Shown here in pieces: positions 7,759 through 16,087 of a DNA stretch of 64,000 bases. How positions within the stretch are numbered: position 1 is the first letter of the stretch; every line of letters starts with the position of its first letter. Below the pieces are notes generated by a model. It was not told the origin of the DNA. It saw nothing but the letters and a program-made list of their open reading frames with translations, and made no database searches. This stretch comes from Limnohabitans sp. Rim47 (lineage in GTDB: Bacteria; Pseudomonadota; Gammaproteobacteria; Burkholderiales; Burkholderiaceae_C), in the NCBI RefSeq assembly GCF_001517545.1, contig NZ_FBYA01000002.1, positions 1 to 64,000 on the forward strand, in the 5' to 3' direction. The position numbers and the translations under genes were made by a program.

Positions 7759-8859
7759 ATGAGCCAACAACCCATTCAGTCGGATGCCTTGGGCGCCCTG
7801 CGCGTGCAGATCGACTCGCTGGACAAACAGCTGCTGAGCCTGCTGAACCAGCGCGCCCATGTGGCCGAGCAAGTGGGCGAGATCAAACGAGCCGAAGGTT
7901 CGCCCTTCTTTCGCCCCGACCGCGTGGCGCAAGTCATTGACAAAATCACACAAGCCAACCCTGGCCCGCTGAAAAACGAACATGTGGCCTCGATCTGGCG
8001 CGAGATCATGTCGGCCTGCTTGGCACTTGAAGCACCGCAGCGCGTCGCCGTGCTGGGGCCACAAGGCACATTCTGCGAACAGGCCGCCATCGAGTTTTTT
8101 GGCAGTGCCGCCAATCTGATTTACTGCGCCAACTTTGACGAAGTGTTCCACGCCACTGCCGCAGGCACCGCCCAATACGGGGTGGTCGGTATGGAGAACT
8201 CCACCGAAGGCGTGGTGGCTCGCTCACTCGATTTGTTCTTGCGCTCGCCCGTGCATGTGGTGGGCGAAGTCAGCCTTCAAGTGCGCTTTAACTTGTTGCG
8301 TCAGCTCAACTCGGATGCGGGCATTGAAGTGGTCATGGCTCACCCCCAAGCCCTGGCCCAGTGTCAAGGCTGGCTGTCCAAGCACCTGCCGCATGTGGAA
8401 CGCCGCGCAGTATCCAGCAACGCCGAAGGTGCCCGCTTGGCAGCGACCAACCCCGCCTGGGCCGCCTTGGCCAGCGAACGTGCCGCCAGCCAGTTTGGTC
8501 TGCACATCGTGCACCACGCCATCCAAGACGAAGCGTTTAACCGCACTCGCTTTGCTGTGATTGCTTTGCCGCAAACCCTGGCCACGCCACCAGCCTCGGG
8601 CAAAGACTGCACCAGCTTGGTGTTGTCTGTGCCCAACCGCCCGGGTGCAGTGCACGATTTACTGGTGCCACTCAAAAACAATGGCGTGTCCATGACCCGC
8701 TTTGAGTCGCGCCCTGCCAAATCCGGACAGTGGGAGTATTACTTCTACATCGACCTGCAAGGCCACATCAGCGAACCTCATGTGGCCGCAGCATTGCAAG
8801 AATTGCAAGGGTTGTGCGCGTTCTACAAGGTGCTGGGTTCTTACCCCGTTTCTGAATGA
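7759..8859 (+). CDS. pheA: Bifunctional chorismate mutase/prephenate dehydratase (P-protein)
   Basis: 366 residues from MSQQPIQSD. It makes phenylpyruvate from chorismate. Residues 10-90 are an AroQ chorismate mutase domain (VQIDSLDKQLLSLLNQR). A prephenate dehydratase domain follows (VLGPQGTFCEQAA; catalytic NRTRF). A C-terminal ACT domain with the phenylalanine-binding ESRP motif indicates feedback inhibition. Its last 4 nt overlap the tyrA start (ATGA), so the two are translationally coupled. No leader-peptide attenuator is seen in the 28-bp gap after serC. Confidence 0.97.
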   Translation: MSQQPIQSDALGALRVQIDSLDKQLLSLLNQRAHVAEQVGEIKRAEGSPFFRPDRVAQVIDKITQANPGPLKNEHVASIWREIMSACLALEAPQRVAVLGPQGTFCEQAAIEFFGSAANLIYCANFDEVFHATAAGTAQYGVVGMENSTEGVVARSLDLFLRSPVHVVGEVSLQVRFNLLRQLNSDAGIEVVMAHPQALAQCQGWLSKHLPHVERRAVSSNAEGARLAATNPAWAALASERAASQFGLHIVHHAIQDEAFNRTRFAVIALPQTLATPPASGKDCTSLVLSVPNRPGAVHDLLVPLKNNGVSMTRFESRPAKSGQWEYYFYIDLQGHISEPHVAAALQELQGLCAFYKVLGSYPVSE

Positions 8860-9776
8860 CGCCCGAGCGTCCGACCACGCCACGTTTTGAGCGTTTGGCC
8901 CTGATCGGCTGCGGCCTGATGGGCGGCTCGTTTGCACTCGCCCTGCGCAAGGCTGGCCTAGTCAAGACCATCGTCGGTTTCAGCGCTTCTGAAAAAACCC
9001 GACAACGTGCCGTTGAACTTAAGGTGATCGACCACGCCTGCACCAACGTGGCAGACGCTGTACAAGGGGCCGATTTGGTTTTATTGGCGGTCCCGGTGGG
9101 CGCAATGCAAGTCAGTTTTGCCGCCATGCGCGATGCATTGCAGCCCAGCGCCTTGCTGATGGACGTGGGTTCAACCAAATGTGATGTGATCGCAGCGGCC
9201 CAGGCCTCGCTGGGCGAACGCTTGAGTTGTTTTGTGCCTGCCCATCCGATTGCAGGCAAAGAAGTGGCAGGCATTGAACATGCTGACAGCACGCTTTATC
9301 AAAAGCGCCGAACCATTCTCACGCCTTTGCCGCAAACCAGCATTCAAAAAATGCAAGCTGCGCACACGGTGTGGGCGGCCATCGGCAGCCATGTCAGCAC
9401 CATGACCCCCGAAGCCCACGACGCCACGTTTGCGGCTGTCAGCCACTTGCCGCACTTGTTGGCGTTTGCGGCCGTCAATGCGCTCACGGCACAGTCCCAA
9501 GGCGCAACATTTCTAGAAATGGCCGGCCCGGGCTTCAGAGATTTTTCGCGGATCGCAGCCAGTGATGCTGCCGTGTGGCGCGACATCCTGAGCGCCAACA
9601 AAACAGAAGTGCTCATGCAGGTGTCCTACTTTCGTGCTGCACTCGAACAGTTCGAAAACACCTTGAGGCTGGGCGACACCCCCGCTTTGCAACACCTGAT
9701 TCAACAAGCCAGCGATGTGCGCTCGGCCTGGACACTGCAAGCGGGCAACGCTTGCAACCAAGACTCCGAAGACTAA
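8856..9776 (+). CDS. tyrA: Prephenate dehydrogenase
   Basis: 306 residues. An N-terminal Rossmann fold (LIGCGLMGGSFALAL) binds NAD(P). AHPIAGKEVAGIEHAD holds the catalytic histidine, and a helical dimerisation domain follows with VSHLPHLLAF. There is no fused chorismate mutase or ACT domain, unlike E. coli TyrA. The substrate could be prephenate or arogenate; prephenate is the usual choice next to a P-protein. It is followed after 3 nt by aroA-cmk. Confidence 0.94.
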   Translation: MTPERPTTPRFERLALIGCGLMGGSFALALRKAGLVKTIVGFSASEKTRQRAVELKVIDHACTNVADAVQGADLVLLAVPVGAMQVSFAAMRDALQPSALLMDVGSTKCDVIAAAQASLGERLSCFVPAHPIAGKEVAGIEHADSTLYQKRRTILTPLPQTSIQKMQAAHTVWAAIGSHVSTMTPEAHDATFAAVSHLPHLLAFAAVNALTAQSQGATFLEMAGPGFRDFSRIAASDAAVWRDILSANKTEVLMQVSYFRAALEQFENTLRLGDTPALQHLIQQASDVRSAWTLQAGNACNQDSED

Positions 9777-9779
9777 AGC

Positions 9780-11798
9780 ATGTTCTCCACCGCCTTTCTT
9801 GACATTCCTCCGCTCCAAGAGGCCTCCGGCAGCGTCACCCTGCCCGGCTCCAAAAGCATATCCAACCGCGTGCTGCTGCTGTCGGCCCTGTGCCAAGGCA
9901 CGACCGTTGTGCACGACTTGCTCGACTCTGACGACACCCAAGTGATGCTGGCCGCCCTGCGCCAACTGGGCTGCGGCGTGGAAGTGGCTGGCACCACCGT
10001 GACCATCACGGGTTTGGGCGGTCGCGCATGGCCGACCGAGGCCATCGAATTTTTCATGGGCAACGCGGGCACGGCCATGCGTCCGCTCACGGCAGCGCTA
10101 GCGGTTCAAGGCGGTGACTTCACGCTCAAGGGCGTGCCACGCATGCACGAGCGTCCGATCGGCGACCTGGTGGATGCGTTGCGCGAACTCGGTTGCGCCA
10201 TCGACTACCTGGGTAACCCAGGTTTTCCGCCGCTGTGCATCGGCCAGCCCGCGCTCCAGCTCGACAAACCCATCCCCGTGCGCGGGGATGTGTCCAGCCA
10301 GTTCTTGACCGCCTTGTTGATGGCGCTGCCGCTGGCCGCCGCCGACCGCGCCATCACGATTGAAGTGGTCGGTGAACTCATCAGCAAGCCCTACATCGAG
10401 ATCACGCTCAACCTGCTGGCGCGCTACGGTATTGATGTGAAGCGTCAGGGCTGGGAACGCTTTGTCATTCCAGCAGGCAGCCGCTACCAGTCGCCCGGCA
10501 CGATTCACGTCGAAGCCGATGCCTCATCGGCCAGCTATTTCATCGCACTCGGGGCCATCGCCCAAGGCGACGGCATTCGAGTCAACGGCGTGGGCGCTGA
10601 CTCTATTCAAGGAGACATCCGCTTTGTCGAGGCGGCCGAACGCATGGGCGCACGGGTCACCAGTGGGCCCAATTGGCTGGAAATCCGACGCGGGGCCTGG
10701 CCGCTCAAAGCCATTGAGCTCGACTGCAACCACATCCCCGACGCTGCCATGACGCTGGCCGTGATGGCGCTTTATGCCGACGGCCCGACCCTGCTGCGCA
10801 ACATCGCCAGCTGGCGCGTGAAGGAAACCGACCGCATCGTGGCCATGGCCGCCGAATGCCGCAAATTGGGTGCCACAGTGGAAGAAGGCCCAGACTGGCT
10901 GCGCGTTCATCCATTGCCAAACGGTCAATTCACCCATGCGTTGACAAAGGGCCAGTGGCAAGGGGCCAGCATCCACACCTATGATGACCACCGCGTGGCC
11001 ATGTGTTTTTCGTTGGCGGCCTTCAATGCGGCGCAGGTGCCCGTGCGCATCGAAGACCCCAAATGCGTGGCCAAGACCTTTCCTGATTATTTCGAGGCCC
11101 TGTTCTCGGTGGCCACAGCCAACGCCAGGCACATCCCGGTGATCTGCATCGATGGCCCCACCGCCTCCGGCAAAGGCACGCTGGCCAGCCGCGTGGCTGC
11201 GAAGCTGGGCTACCACTACCTCGACTCGGGCGCACTCTACCGGGTCACGGCGCATGCCGCGCTGCAGGCCGGGCTCACACTCGAAGCCTCTGATGAAAGC
11301 CACATCGCCAACCTGGCCCGCCATCTGCCTGTGCACTTTGAAGGCGAACAAGTCTTGCTCAATGGCATGGATGTGACGGATGCGATTCGCAGCGAACAAG
11401 GTGGCATGAATGCCTCCAAAGTGTCTGTTTTGCCCGCGGTGCGCGAGGCTTTGGTGCAACTGCAGCACAGCTTTCAGCGCCTGCCCGGCCTGCTGGCCGA
11501 TGGCCGCGACATGGGCACCGTGATCTTCCCGAACGCCCCTTTGAAGGTGTTTTTGACCGCCAGCGCGGCCCAAAGGGCCGAAAGACGGCATAAGCAATTG
11601 ATTTTGAAGGGTTTTTCGGCTAATATCGACGCTCTTCGCGCTGACTTGGAAGCGCGTGATGCCCGGGACATGTCCCGCAGCGTTGCGCCACTCAAGCCCG
11701 CACAAGATGCCTTGCAACTGGACAACTCGCAGCTCTCCATCGAAGCCTCGGTGGAACAGGTGATGGTCTGGTGGCAAAGTCGGCAGGTTTTTGGTTAA
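9780..11798 (+). CDS. aroA-cmk: Fused EPSP synthase/cytidylate kinase
   Basis: One 672-residue protein joins two enzymes. Residues 1 to about 445 are 3-phosphoshikimate 1-carboxyvinyltransferase: PGSKSISNR, FFMGNAGTAMRPL, HERPIGDLVD, KETDRI and YDDHRVAM are all present, matching the glyphosate-sensitive class I. Residues about 452-672 are cytidylate kinase with P-loop GPTASGKGT (about 459-467), YLDSGALYR and DGRDMGTVIF. The joint is a short linker with no intervening stop. AroA ends the shikimate branch feeding pheA and tyrA; Cmk phosphorylates CMP and dCMP. In most bacteria cmk is a separate gene before rpsA, and its position is kept here. Confidence 0.96.
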   Translation: MFSTAFLDIPPLQEASGSVTLPGSKSISNRVLLLSALCQGTTVVHDLLDSDDTQVMLAALRQLGCGVEVAGTTVTITGLGGRAWPTEAIEFFMGNAGTAMRPLTAALAVQGGDFTLKGVPRMHERPIGDLVDALRELGCAIDYLGNPGFPPLCIGQPALQLDKPIPVRGDVSSQFLTALLMALPLAAADRAITIEVVGELISKPYIEITLNLLARYGIDVKRQGWERFVIPAGSRYQSPGTIHVEADASSASYFIALGAIAQGDGIRVNGVGADSIQGDIRFVEAAERMGARVTSGPNWLEIRRGAWPLKAIELDCNHIPDAAMTLAVMALYADGPTLLRNIASWRVKETDRIVAMAAECRKLGATVEEGPDWLRVHPLPNGQFTHALTKGQWQGASIHTYDDHRVAMCFSLAAFNAAQVPVRIEDPKCVAKTFPDYFEALFSVATANARHIPVICIDGPTASGKGTLASRVAAKLGYHYLDSGALYRVTAHAALQAGLTLEASDESHIANLARHLPVHFEGEQVLLNGMDVTDAIRSEQGGMNASKVSVLPAVREALVQLQHSFQRLPGLLADGRDMGTVIFPNAPLKVFLTASAAQRAERRHKQLILKGFSANIDALRADLEARDARDMSRSVAPLKPAQDALQLDNSQLSIEASVEQVMVWWQSRQVFG

Positions 11799-11831
11799 TC
11801 GACCGAGGTTGATGAACCGAAAACGGCCACC

Positions 11832-11936
11832 CAGCCCGCCCTGTGCGGGCTGACCTGAAGTTCCACCCGGCTCTCCTCGTGCAGCTTGCACACTGGCCAG
11901 GTGGTTTTTTTACAAACCAACCGCAGCTCACGCTGC
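11832..11936 (+). promoter_or_regulatory. Structured leader upstream of rpsA
   Basis: The 216-bp gap before rpsA holds three small perfect hairpins: CAGCCCGC/GCGGGCTG (11832-11852), GTGCA/TGCAC (11879-11891) and GCAGC/GCTGC (11923-11936). A T7 run follows the second. E. coli S1 autoregulates its own translation through a structured leader, so an analogous control is plausible, but no homology to that leader is seen. Confidence 0.35.
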
Positions 11937-12014
11937 ACAACCAACCGCCACAGTCAGCTCCTGGAAACGACGCATTTCGCGCTCGTCAGTCCTGTTTGTG
12001 GATGAGGAAAATTC

Positions 12015-13694
12015 ATGTCTGAATCATTTGCCGCCCTATTCGAAGAATCCCTGACGCGCACGGAAATGCGCCCAGGTGAAGTCATCACCGCTGAAGTCGT
12101 GCGCATCGAGCACAACTTCGTTGTGGTCAACGCCGGTCTCAAGTCCGAGTCCTACGTGCCCCTCGAAGAGTTCAAGAACGACCAGGGTGAAGTTGAAGTC
12201 CAGGTCGGCGACTTTGTCTCCGTGGCCATCGGCTCTATCGAAAACGGCTACGGCGACACCATCTTGTCCCGCGACACCGCCAAGCGTCTGGCTTCGTGGA
12301 TGTCCCTCGAAAAAGCCCTGGAATCCGGCGAGTTCGTCACTGGCGTGACCAGCGGCAAAGTCAAAGGGGGCCTGACCGTGTTGGTCAACGGCATCCGTGC
12401 TTTCTTGCCCGGCTCTTTGGTCGACACACGTCCTACCAAAGACCTGTCTCCCTATGAGAACAAGACCCTGGAATTCAAGGTCATCAAACTCGACCGCAAG
12501 CGCAACAACGTGGTGTTGTCACGCCGTGCTGTGGTGGAAGCCTCCATGGGCGAAGAGCGCGCCAAGCTGATGGAAACATTGCGCGAAGGCTCCATCGTTC
12601 ACGGTGTGGTCAAGAACATCACCGAATACGGTGCATTCGTGGACTTGGGCGGCATCGACGGTTTGCTGCACATCACCGACATGGCATGGCGCCGTGTCCG
12701 TCACCCCTCCGAAGTGGTCACTGCCGGTCAGGAAATCACTGCCAAGATCCTCAAGTTCGACACCGAGAAAAACCGCGTGTCCTTGGGTCTCAAGCAAATG
12801 GGCGACGATCCTTGGATGGGCGTGAACCGCCGCTACCCACAGGGCACTCGCATGTTCGGCAAGATCACCAACATCGCCGATTACGGCGCGTTTGTGGAAC
12901 TCGAGCCAGGCATCGAAGGCTTGGTGCACGTGTCTGAAATGGACTGGACCAACAAGAACGTGGCCCCTTCCAAGATCGTGGCATTGGGCGACGAAGTCGA
13001 AGTCATGGTCCTCGAGATCGACGAAGACAAGCGCCGCATCAGCTTGGGCATGAAGCAGTGCCGTGCCAACCCATGGCAAGAGTTCGCTCAAAACACCAAG
13101 CGCGGTGACCGCGTCAAAGGCCCGATCAAGTCGATCACCGACTTCGGCGTGTTCGTGGGCTTGGCTGCCGGCATCGACGGCTTGGTGCACTTGTCTGACC
13201 TGTCTTGGAACGAAACCGGCGAAAACGCCGTGCGCGAATTCAAGAAGGGCCAAGAAGTCGAGGCTTTGGTCTTGGCTGTGGACGTGGACCGCGAACGCAT
13301 CAGCTTGGGCATCAAACAGCTCGACTCTGATCCTTTCACCACCTTCGTGTCGATCAACGACAAAGGCCAAACCGTCACCGGCAAGGTCAAGACTGTGGAT
13401 GCCAAGGGCGCTGAAATCGACCTGGGCGAAGACATCGTCGGCTACCTGCGCGTCAGCGAAATCTCGCGTGACCGCGTGGAAGACGCCAGCCACGTGCTGA
13501 AAGTCGGCGACGAAGTGACCGCTGTGGTGGTGAACGTGGATCGCAAGACCCGCAACATCCAGTTGTCCATCAAAGCCAAGGACGCTGTGGACCAACAAGA
13601 AGCCATGGCTTCCTTGTCTCAGCAGTCTTCGCGTGAAAACGCCGGCACCACCAGCCTGGGCGCTTTGTTGCGTGCCAAGTTGGACAACAACTGA
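12015..13694 (+). CDS. rpsA: 30S ribosomal protein S1
   Basis: 559 residues, matching the six-domain proteobacterial S1, which binds mRNA and delivers it to the 30S subunit. S1/OB-fold repeats are visible from about residue 20 to the end, with recurring signatures EYGAFVDLGGIDGLLHITD, DYGAFVELEPGIEGLVHVSE and DFGVFVGLAAGIDGLVHLSD. The first two domains (ribosome-binding) are the most divergent, as usual. GAGGA lies upstream of the start. A strong terminator follows. Confidence 0.98.
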   Translation: MSESFAALFEESLTRTEMRPGEVITAEVVRIEHNFVVVNAGLKSESYVPLEEFKNDQGEVEVQVGDFVSVAIGSIENGYGDTILSRDTAKRLASWMSLEKALESGEFVTGVTSGKVKGGLTVLVNGIRAFLPGSLVDTRPTKDLSPYENKTLEFKVIKLDRKRNNVVLSRRAVVEASMGEERAKLMETLREGSIVHGVVKNITEYGAFVDLGGIDGLLHITDMAWRRVRHPSEVVTAGQEITAKILKFDTEKNRVSLGLKQMGDDPWMGVNRRYPQGTRMFGKITNIADYGAFVELEPGIEGLVHVSEMDWTNKNVAPSKIVALGDEVEVMVLEIDEDKRRISLGMKQCRANPWQEFAQNTKRGDRVKGPIKSITDFGVFVGLAAGIDGLVHLSDLSWNETGENAVREFKKGQEVEALVLAVDVDRERISLGIKQLDSDPFTTFVSINDKGQTVTGKVKTVDAKGAEIDLGEDIVGYLRVSEISRDRVEDASHVLKVGDEVTAVVVNVDRKTRNIQLSIKAKDAVDQQEAMASLSQQSSRENAGTTSLGALLRAKLDNN

Positions 13695-13728
13695 TCTCTT
13701 TGATCTGAAGACGCTTGCTGTCTGAAAA

Positions 13729-13759
13729 GCCTGCCCCTGTCATGGGGGCAGGCTTTTTT
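13729..13759 (+). terminator. Rho-independent terminator of rpsA
   Basis: Nine-bp stem GCCTGCCCC/GGGGCAGGC (13729-13737 and 13745-13753) followed by six T, 35 nt after the rpsA stop. Confidence 0.92.
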
Positions 13760-13805
13760 CAGGCCGGTGCATGGCACCGACAAGCATGAACAACGAAGTG
13801 ACAAC

Positions 13806-14126
13806 ATGACCCGCTCCGATCTGGTTGAAGAACTCGCCGCCCGCTTTGCGCAACTGACCCACCGTGACGCCGAATTGGCCGTCAAAACGGTGCTGGACGC
13901 CATGAGCGATGCGCTGGTCAAAGGTCACCGCATCGAGATTCGCGGCTTTGGCAGCTTCTCCATCAACCGCCGCCCACCCCGCGTTGGCCGCAACCCCCGG
14001 TCTGGCGAAAGCGTTCAGATTCCGGAAAAACGGGTTCCTCATTTCAAACCCGGCAAAGCCCTGCGCGAAGCCGTGGATGCCGGCACCGTAGCCAGCGCCA
14101 AAGTGACCGCCCCCAAAGTTCTGTGA
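13806..14126 (+). CDS. ihfB: Integration host factor subunit beta
   Basis: 106 residues from MTRSDLVEELA; upstream codons lie in the rpsA terminator region and were dropped. It is an HU/IHF-family DNA-bending protein that pairs with IhfA. IEIRGFGSFSINRR and the arm with the intercalating proline in VGRNPRSGE are diagnostic. The tail beyond position 94 is slightly longer than in E. coli. Its position between rpsA and lapA is the conserved one. Confidence 0.96.
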   Translation: MTRSDLVEELAARFAQLTHRDAELAVKTVLDAMSDALVKGHRIEIRGFGSFSINRRPPRVGRNPRSGESVQIPEKRVPHFKPGKALREAVDAGTVASAKVTAPKVL

Positions 14127-14229
14127 CCCACGTCCACTTGTTGTCTCCAGTACATCCGCTGTGTGTTGCCGTACCTGCAAGGAGCCTGGTTGTGACCATT
14201 AGAATGGTTTCAGCTTCCGAGGTCACACC

Positions 14230-14517
14230 ATGAAACGTCTGCTCTGGCTGCTTCAGTGGCTACTGAAAGCATCGGTCTTTTTCACACTGTTCGCCTTTGC
14301 GCTGAACAACCAGCAAGAAACGCGTGTCAATTTCTTTTTTGGCACGTTTTGGCAAGCACCCACGGTGCTGGTGGTGCTTTCGGCCTTCAGCCTGGGCGTG
14401 ATGGTCGGCGTGTTGGGCATGGTGCCCAGGTGGTGGCGTCATCGCCAGACTGCTCGCCAACAATTGAACGCCACAAGCGCCACCCCACCTGCGCCCGAGA
14501 GGCCTCATGGAACTTGA
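14230..14517 (+). CDS. lapA: LapA-domain inner membrane protein
   Basis: 95 residues with two membrane segments (about 8-28 and 42-65) joined by the conserved FALNNQQETRVNFFF. LapA works with LapB in adjusting LPS synthesis. A basic C-terminal tail follows. It overlaps lapB by 11 nt, so coupled translation is likely. Confidence 0.88.
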   Translation: MKRLLWLLQWLLKASVFFTLFAFALNNQQETRVNFFFGTFWQAPTVLVVLSAFSLGVMVGVLGMVPRWWRHRQTARQQLNATSATPPAPERPHGT

Positions 14518-15664
14518 CCTGACTTGGATTTTGCTGGGCCTGCCCGCTGCGTTTGCGTTGGGCTGGTTAGCCTCGCGTCTCGACTTACGCCAGATGCGCA
14601 TCGCCAACCGGCAAGCGCCACGCGCCTACTTCAAAGGCCTGAACTACCTGCTCAACGAACAGCAAGACAAAGCGATTGATGCTTTCATTGAAGCCGTTCA
14701 AAACGACCCCGACACGTCGGAGTTGCACTTTGCACTGGGCAATTTGTTTCGCCGCCGAGGTGAATACGACCGCGCTGTTCGCGTGCACGAACACCTGATG
14801 TCGCGGGCCGATCTGAGCAGTGCCGATCGGCAGCGTGCACAGCATGGCCTAGCCCTCGATTTCTTGAAAGCCGGCTTGCTTGACCGCGCAGAAGAAGCGT
14901 TGCGCAAACTGGAAGGTACTTCCTACGAAGGCCAGGCACGGCTGGCACGGCTGGCGATCTACGAACGCTCGCGAGAATGGCCTGAAGCCGCACGCGTGGC
15001 GCGTCTGCTTGAAACCTCAGGCGAAGCCAATTTCGACATGCGCATGGCGCACTACCAATGCGAGCAAGCTCGCGAAGCCGTTCAGCAAGGTGATCTCCCC
15101 AATGCGCTGAACCTGTTGACGGCGGCCATTCAGGCCACCCCCGATGCGGCCAGACCCCGCATTTTGCTGGGGCAATTGCAACTGTCCCAGGGCCAAGCCG
15201 CACAAGCCTATGAGACCCTGTCGGTTTTGTTTGAACGTTCAGATACAGCCGCCCCACTGGCTGCTGCCAGCTTGGTCAAGGCTGCCCAGGCCGCAGCCTT
15301 GACCGCAGAGGCCGCGCAATTGCTGAAAAAGTATTACGCCAAACAAGCCTGCATTGATGTGCTCGATGCCATCTCGGCCCTAGAGTCAACGTCCCCAGAA
15401 GGGGGGGCTTTATCGCACCAACGGTATCTGGACCATTTGAGCAACCATGCCTCCTTGATGGCTGCCACTCGGTGGTTGACCGAAGAAAACAAGGGGCAGA
15501 ACCCTTTGCCGGCCCCGGTACAAAAAGCGCTGGAGCAAGCCATCAGGCCCTTAGCCAGGTACCGTTGCGCGGCCTGCGGGTTTGAAGCCAAAGAGCACTT
15601 CTGGCACTGCCCGGGCTGCCAGGCTTGGGACAGCTATCCCCCGAGACGCATTGAAGAGTTGTGA
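14507..15664 (+). CDS. lapB: Lipopolysaccharide assembly protein LapB
   Basis: 385 residues: an N-terminal membrane anchor (LTWILLGLPAAFALGWLAS), then tetratricopeptide repeats (LNYLLNEQQDKAIDAFIEA, LHFALGNLFRRRGEYDRAV), and a C-terminal rubredoxin-like zinc ribbon with CAACG and CPGC. In E. coli LapB (YciM) recruits FtsH to degrade LpxC and so restrains LPS synthesis. The anchor, TPR and zinc parts are all present, so the protein looks intact. Confidence 0.94.
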   Translation: MELDLTWILLGLPAAFALGWLASRLDLRQMRIANRQAPRAYFKGLNYLLNEQQDKAIDAFIEAVQNDPDTSELHFALGNLFRRRGEYDRAVRVHEHLMSRADLSSADRQRAQHGLALDFLKAGLLDRAEEALRKLEGTSYEGQARLARLAIYERSREWPEAARVARLLETSGEANFDMRMAHYQCEQAREAVQQGDLPNALNLLTAAIQATPDAARPRILLGQLQLSQGQAAQAYETLSVLFERSDTAAPLAAASLVKAAQAAALTAEAAQLLKKYYAKQACIDVLDAISALESTSPEGGALSHQRYLDHLSNHASLMAATRWLTEENKGQNPLPAPVQKALEQAIRPLARYRCAACGFEAKEHFWHCPGCQAWDSYPPRRIEEL

Positions 15665-15784
15665 ACCACCAACTTGAAACACCTTGTTTCAAGTCATGCA
15701 AAGGCCCCAGCTCTCCGATTTGAGGGTTCGACCCACAATGCCCTCAGCTGCAGAGCACTGCAGCCCACACAGGGAGAGGCAGAG

Positions 15785-16084
15785 ATGATCAAAAAGATTG
15801 CCGCCGCCATCGTGAGCGTCACGCTGGCCGGAATCACTTGGGCGCAGGTGGATCTGAACAAAGCAACAGAAATTGAACTCGATGGTTTAAAAGGTCTTGG
15901 CCCAGCGATGACCCGTGAAGTCATGCGCGAACGGGAAAAAGCCCTTTTTCGGGATTGGCCTGACGTGTTAAAACGCGTCAAAGGCATCGGCCCCAAAAAG
16001 GCCGCCAACCTGTCAGATCAAGGCGTCCGGGTGAAGGGCCAAGGCTATGGTCAAGCCCCAGCGTATCCACCCCAAAAACCCTGA
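15785..16084 (+). CDS. ComEA-like helix-hairpin-helix DNA-binding protein
   Basis: 99 residues from MIKKIAAAIV, preceded by GGGAGAGG. A signal peptide ending near WAQ puts it in the periplasm. The body has two helix-hairpin-helix motifs (IELDGLKGLGPAMTREVM and LKRVKGIGPKKAANL). In competent bacteria ComEA binds incoming DNA. This protein is short and alone, without comEC, so a role in DNA uptake is only inferred. It ends 3 nt before the convergent 5-oxoprolinase stop. Confidence 0.82.
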   Translation: MIKKIAAAIVSVTLAGITWAQVDLNKATEIELDGLKGLGPAMTREVMREREKALFRDWPDVLKRVKGIGPKKAANLSDQGVRVKGQGYGQAPAYPPQKP

Positions 16085-16087
16085 AGC

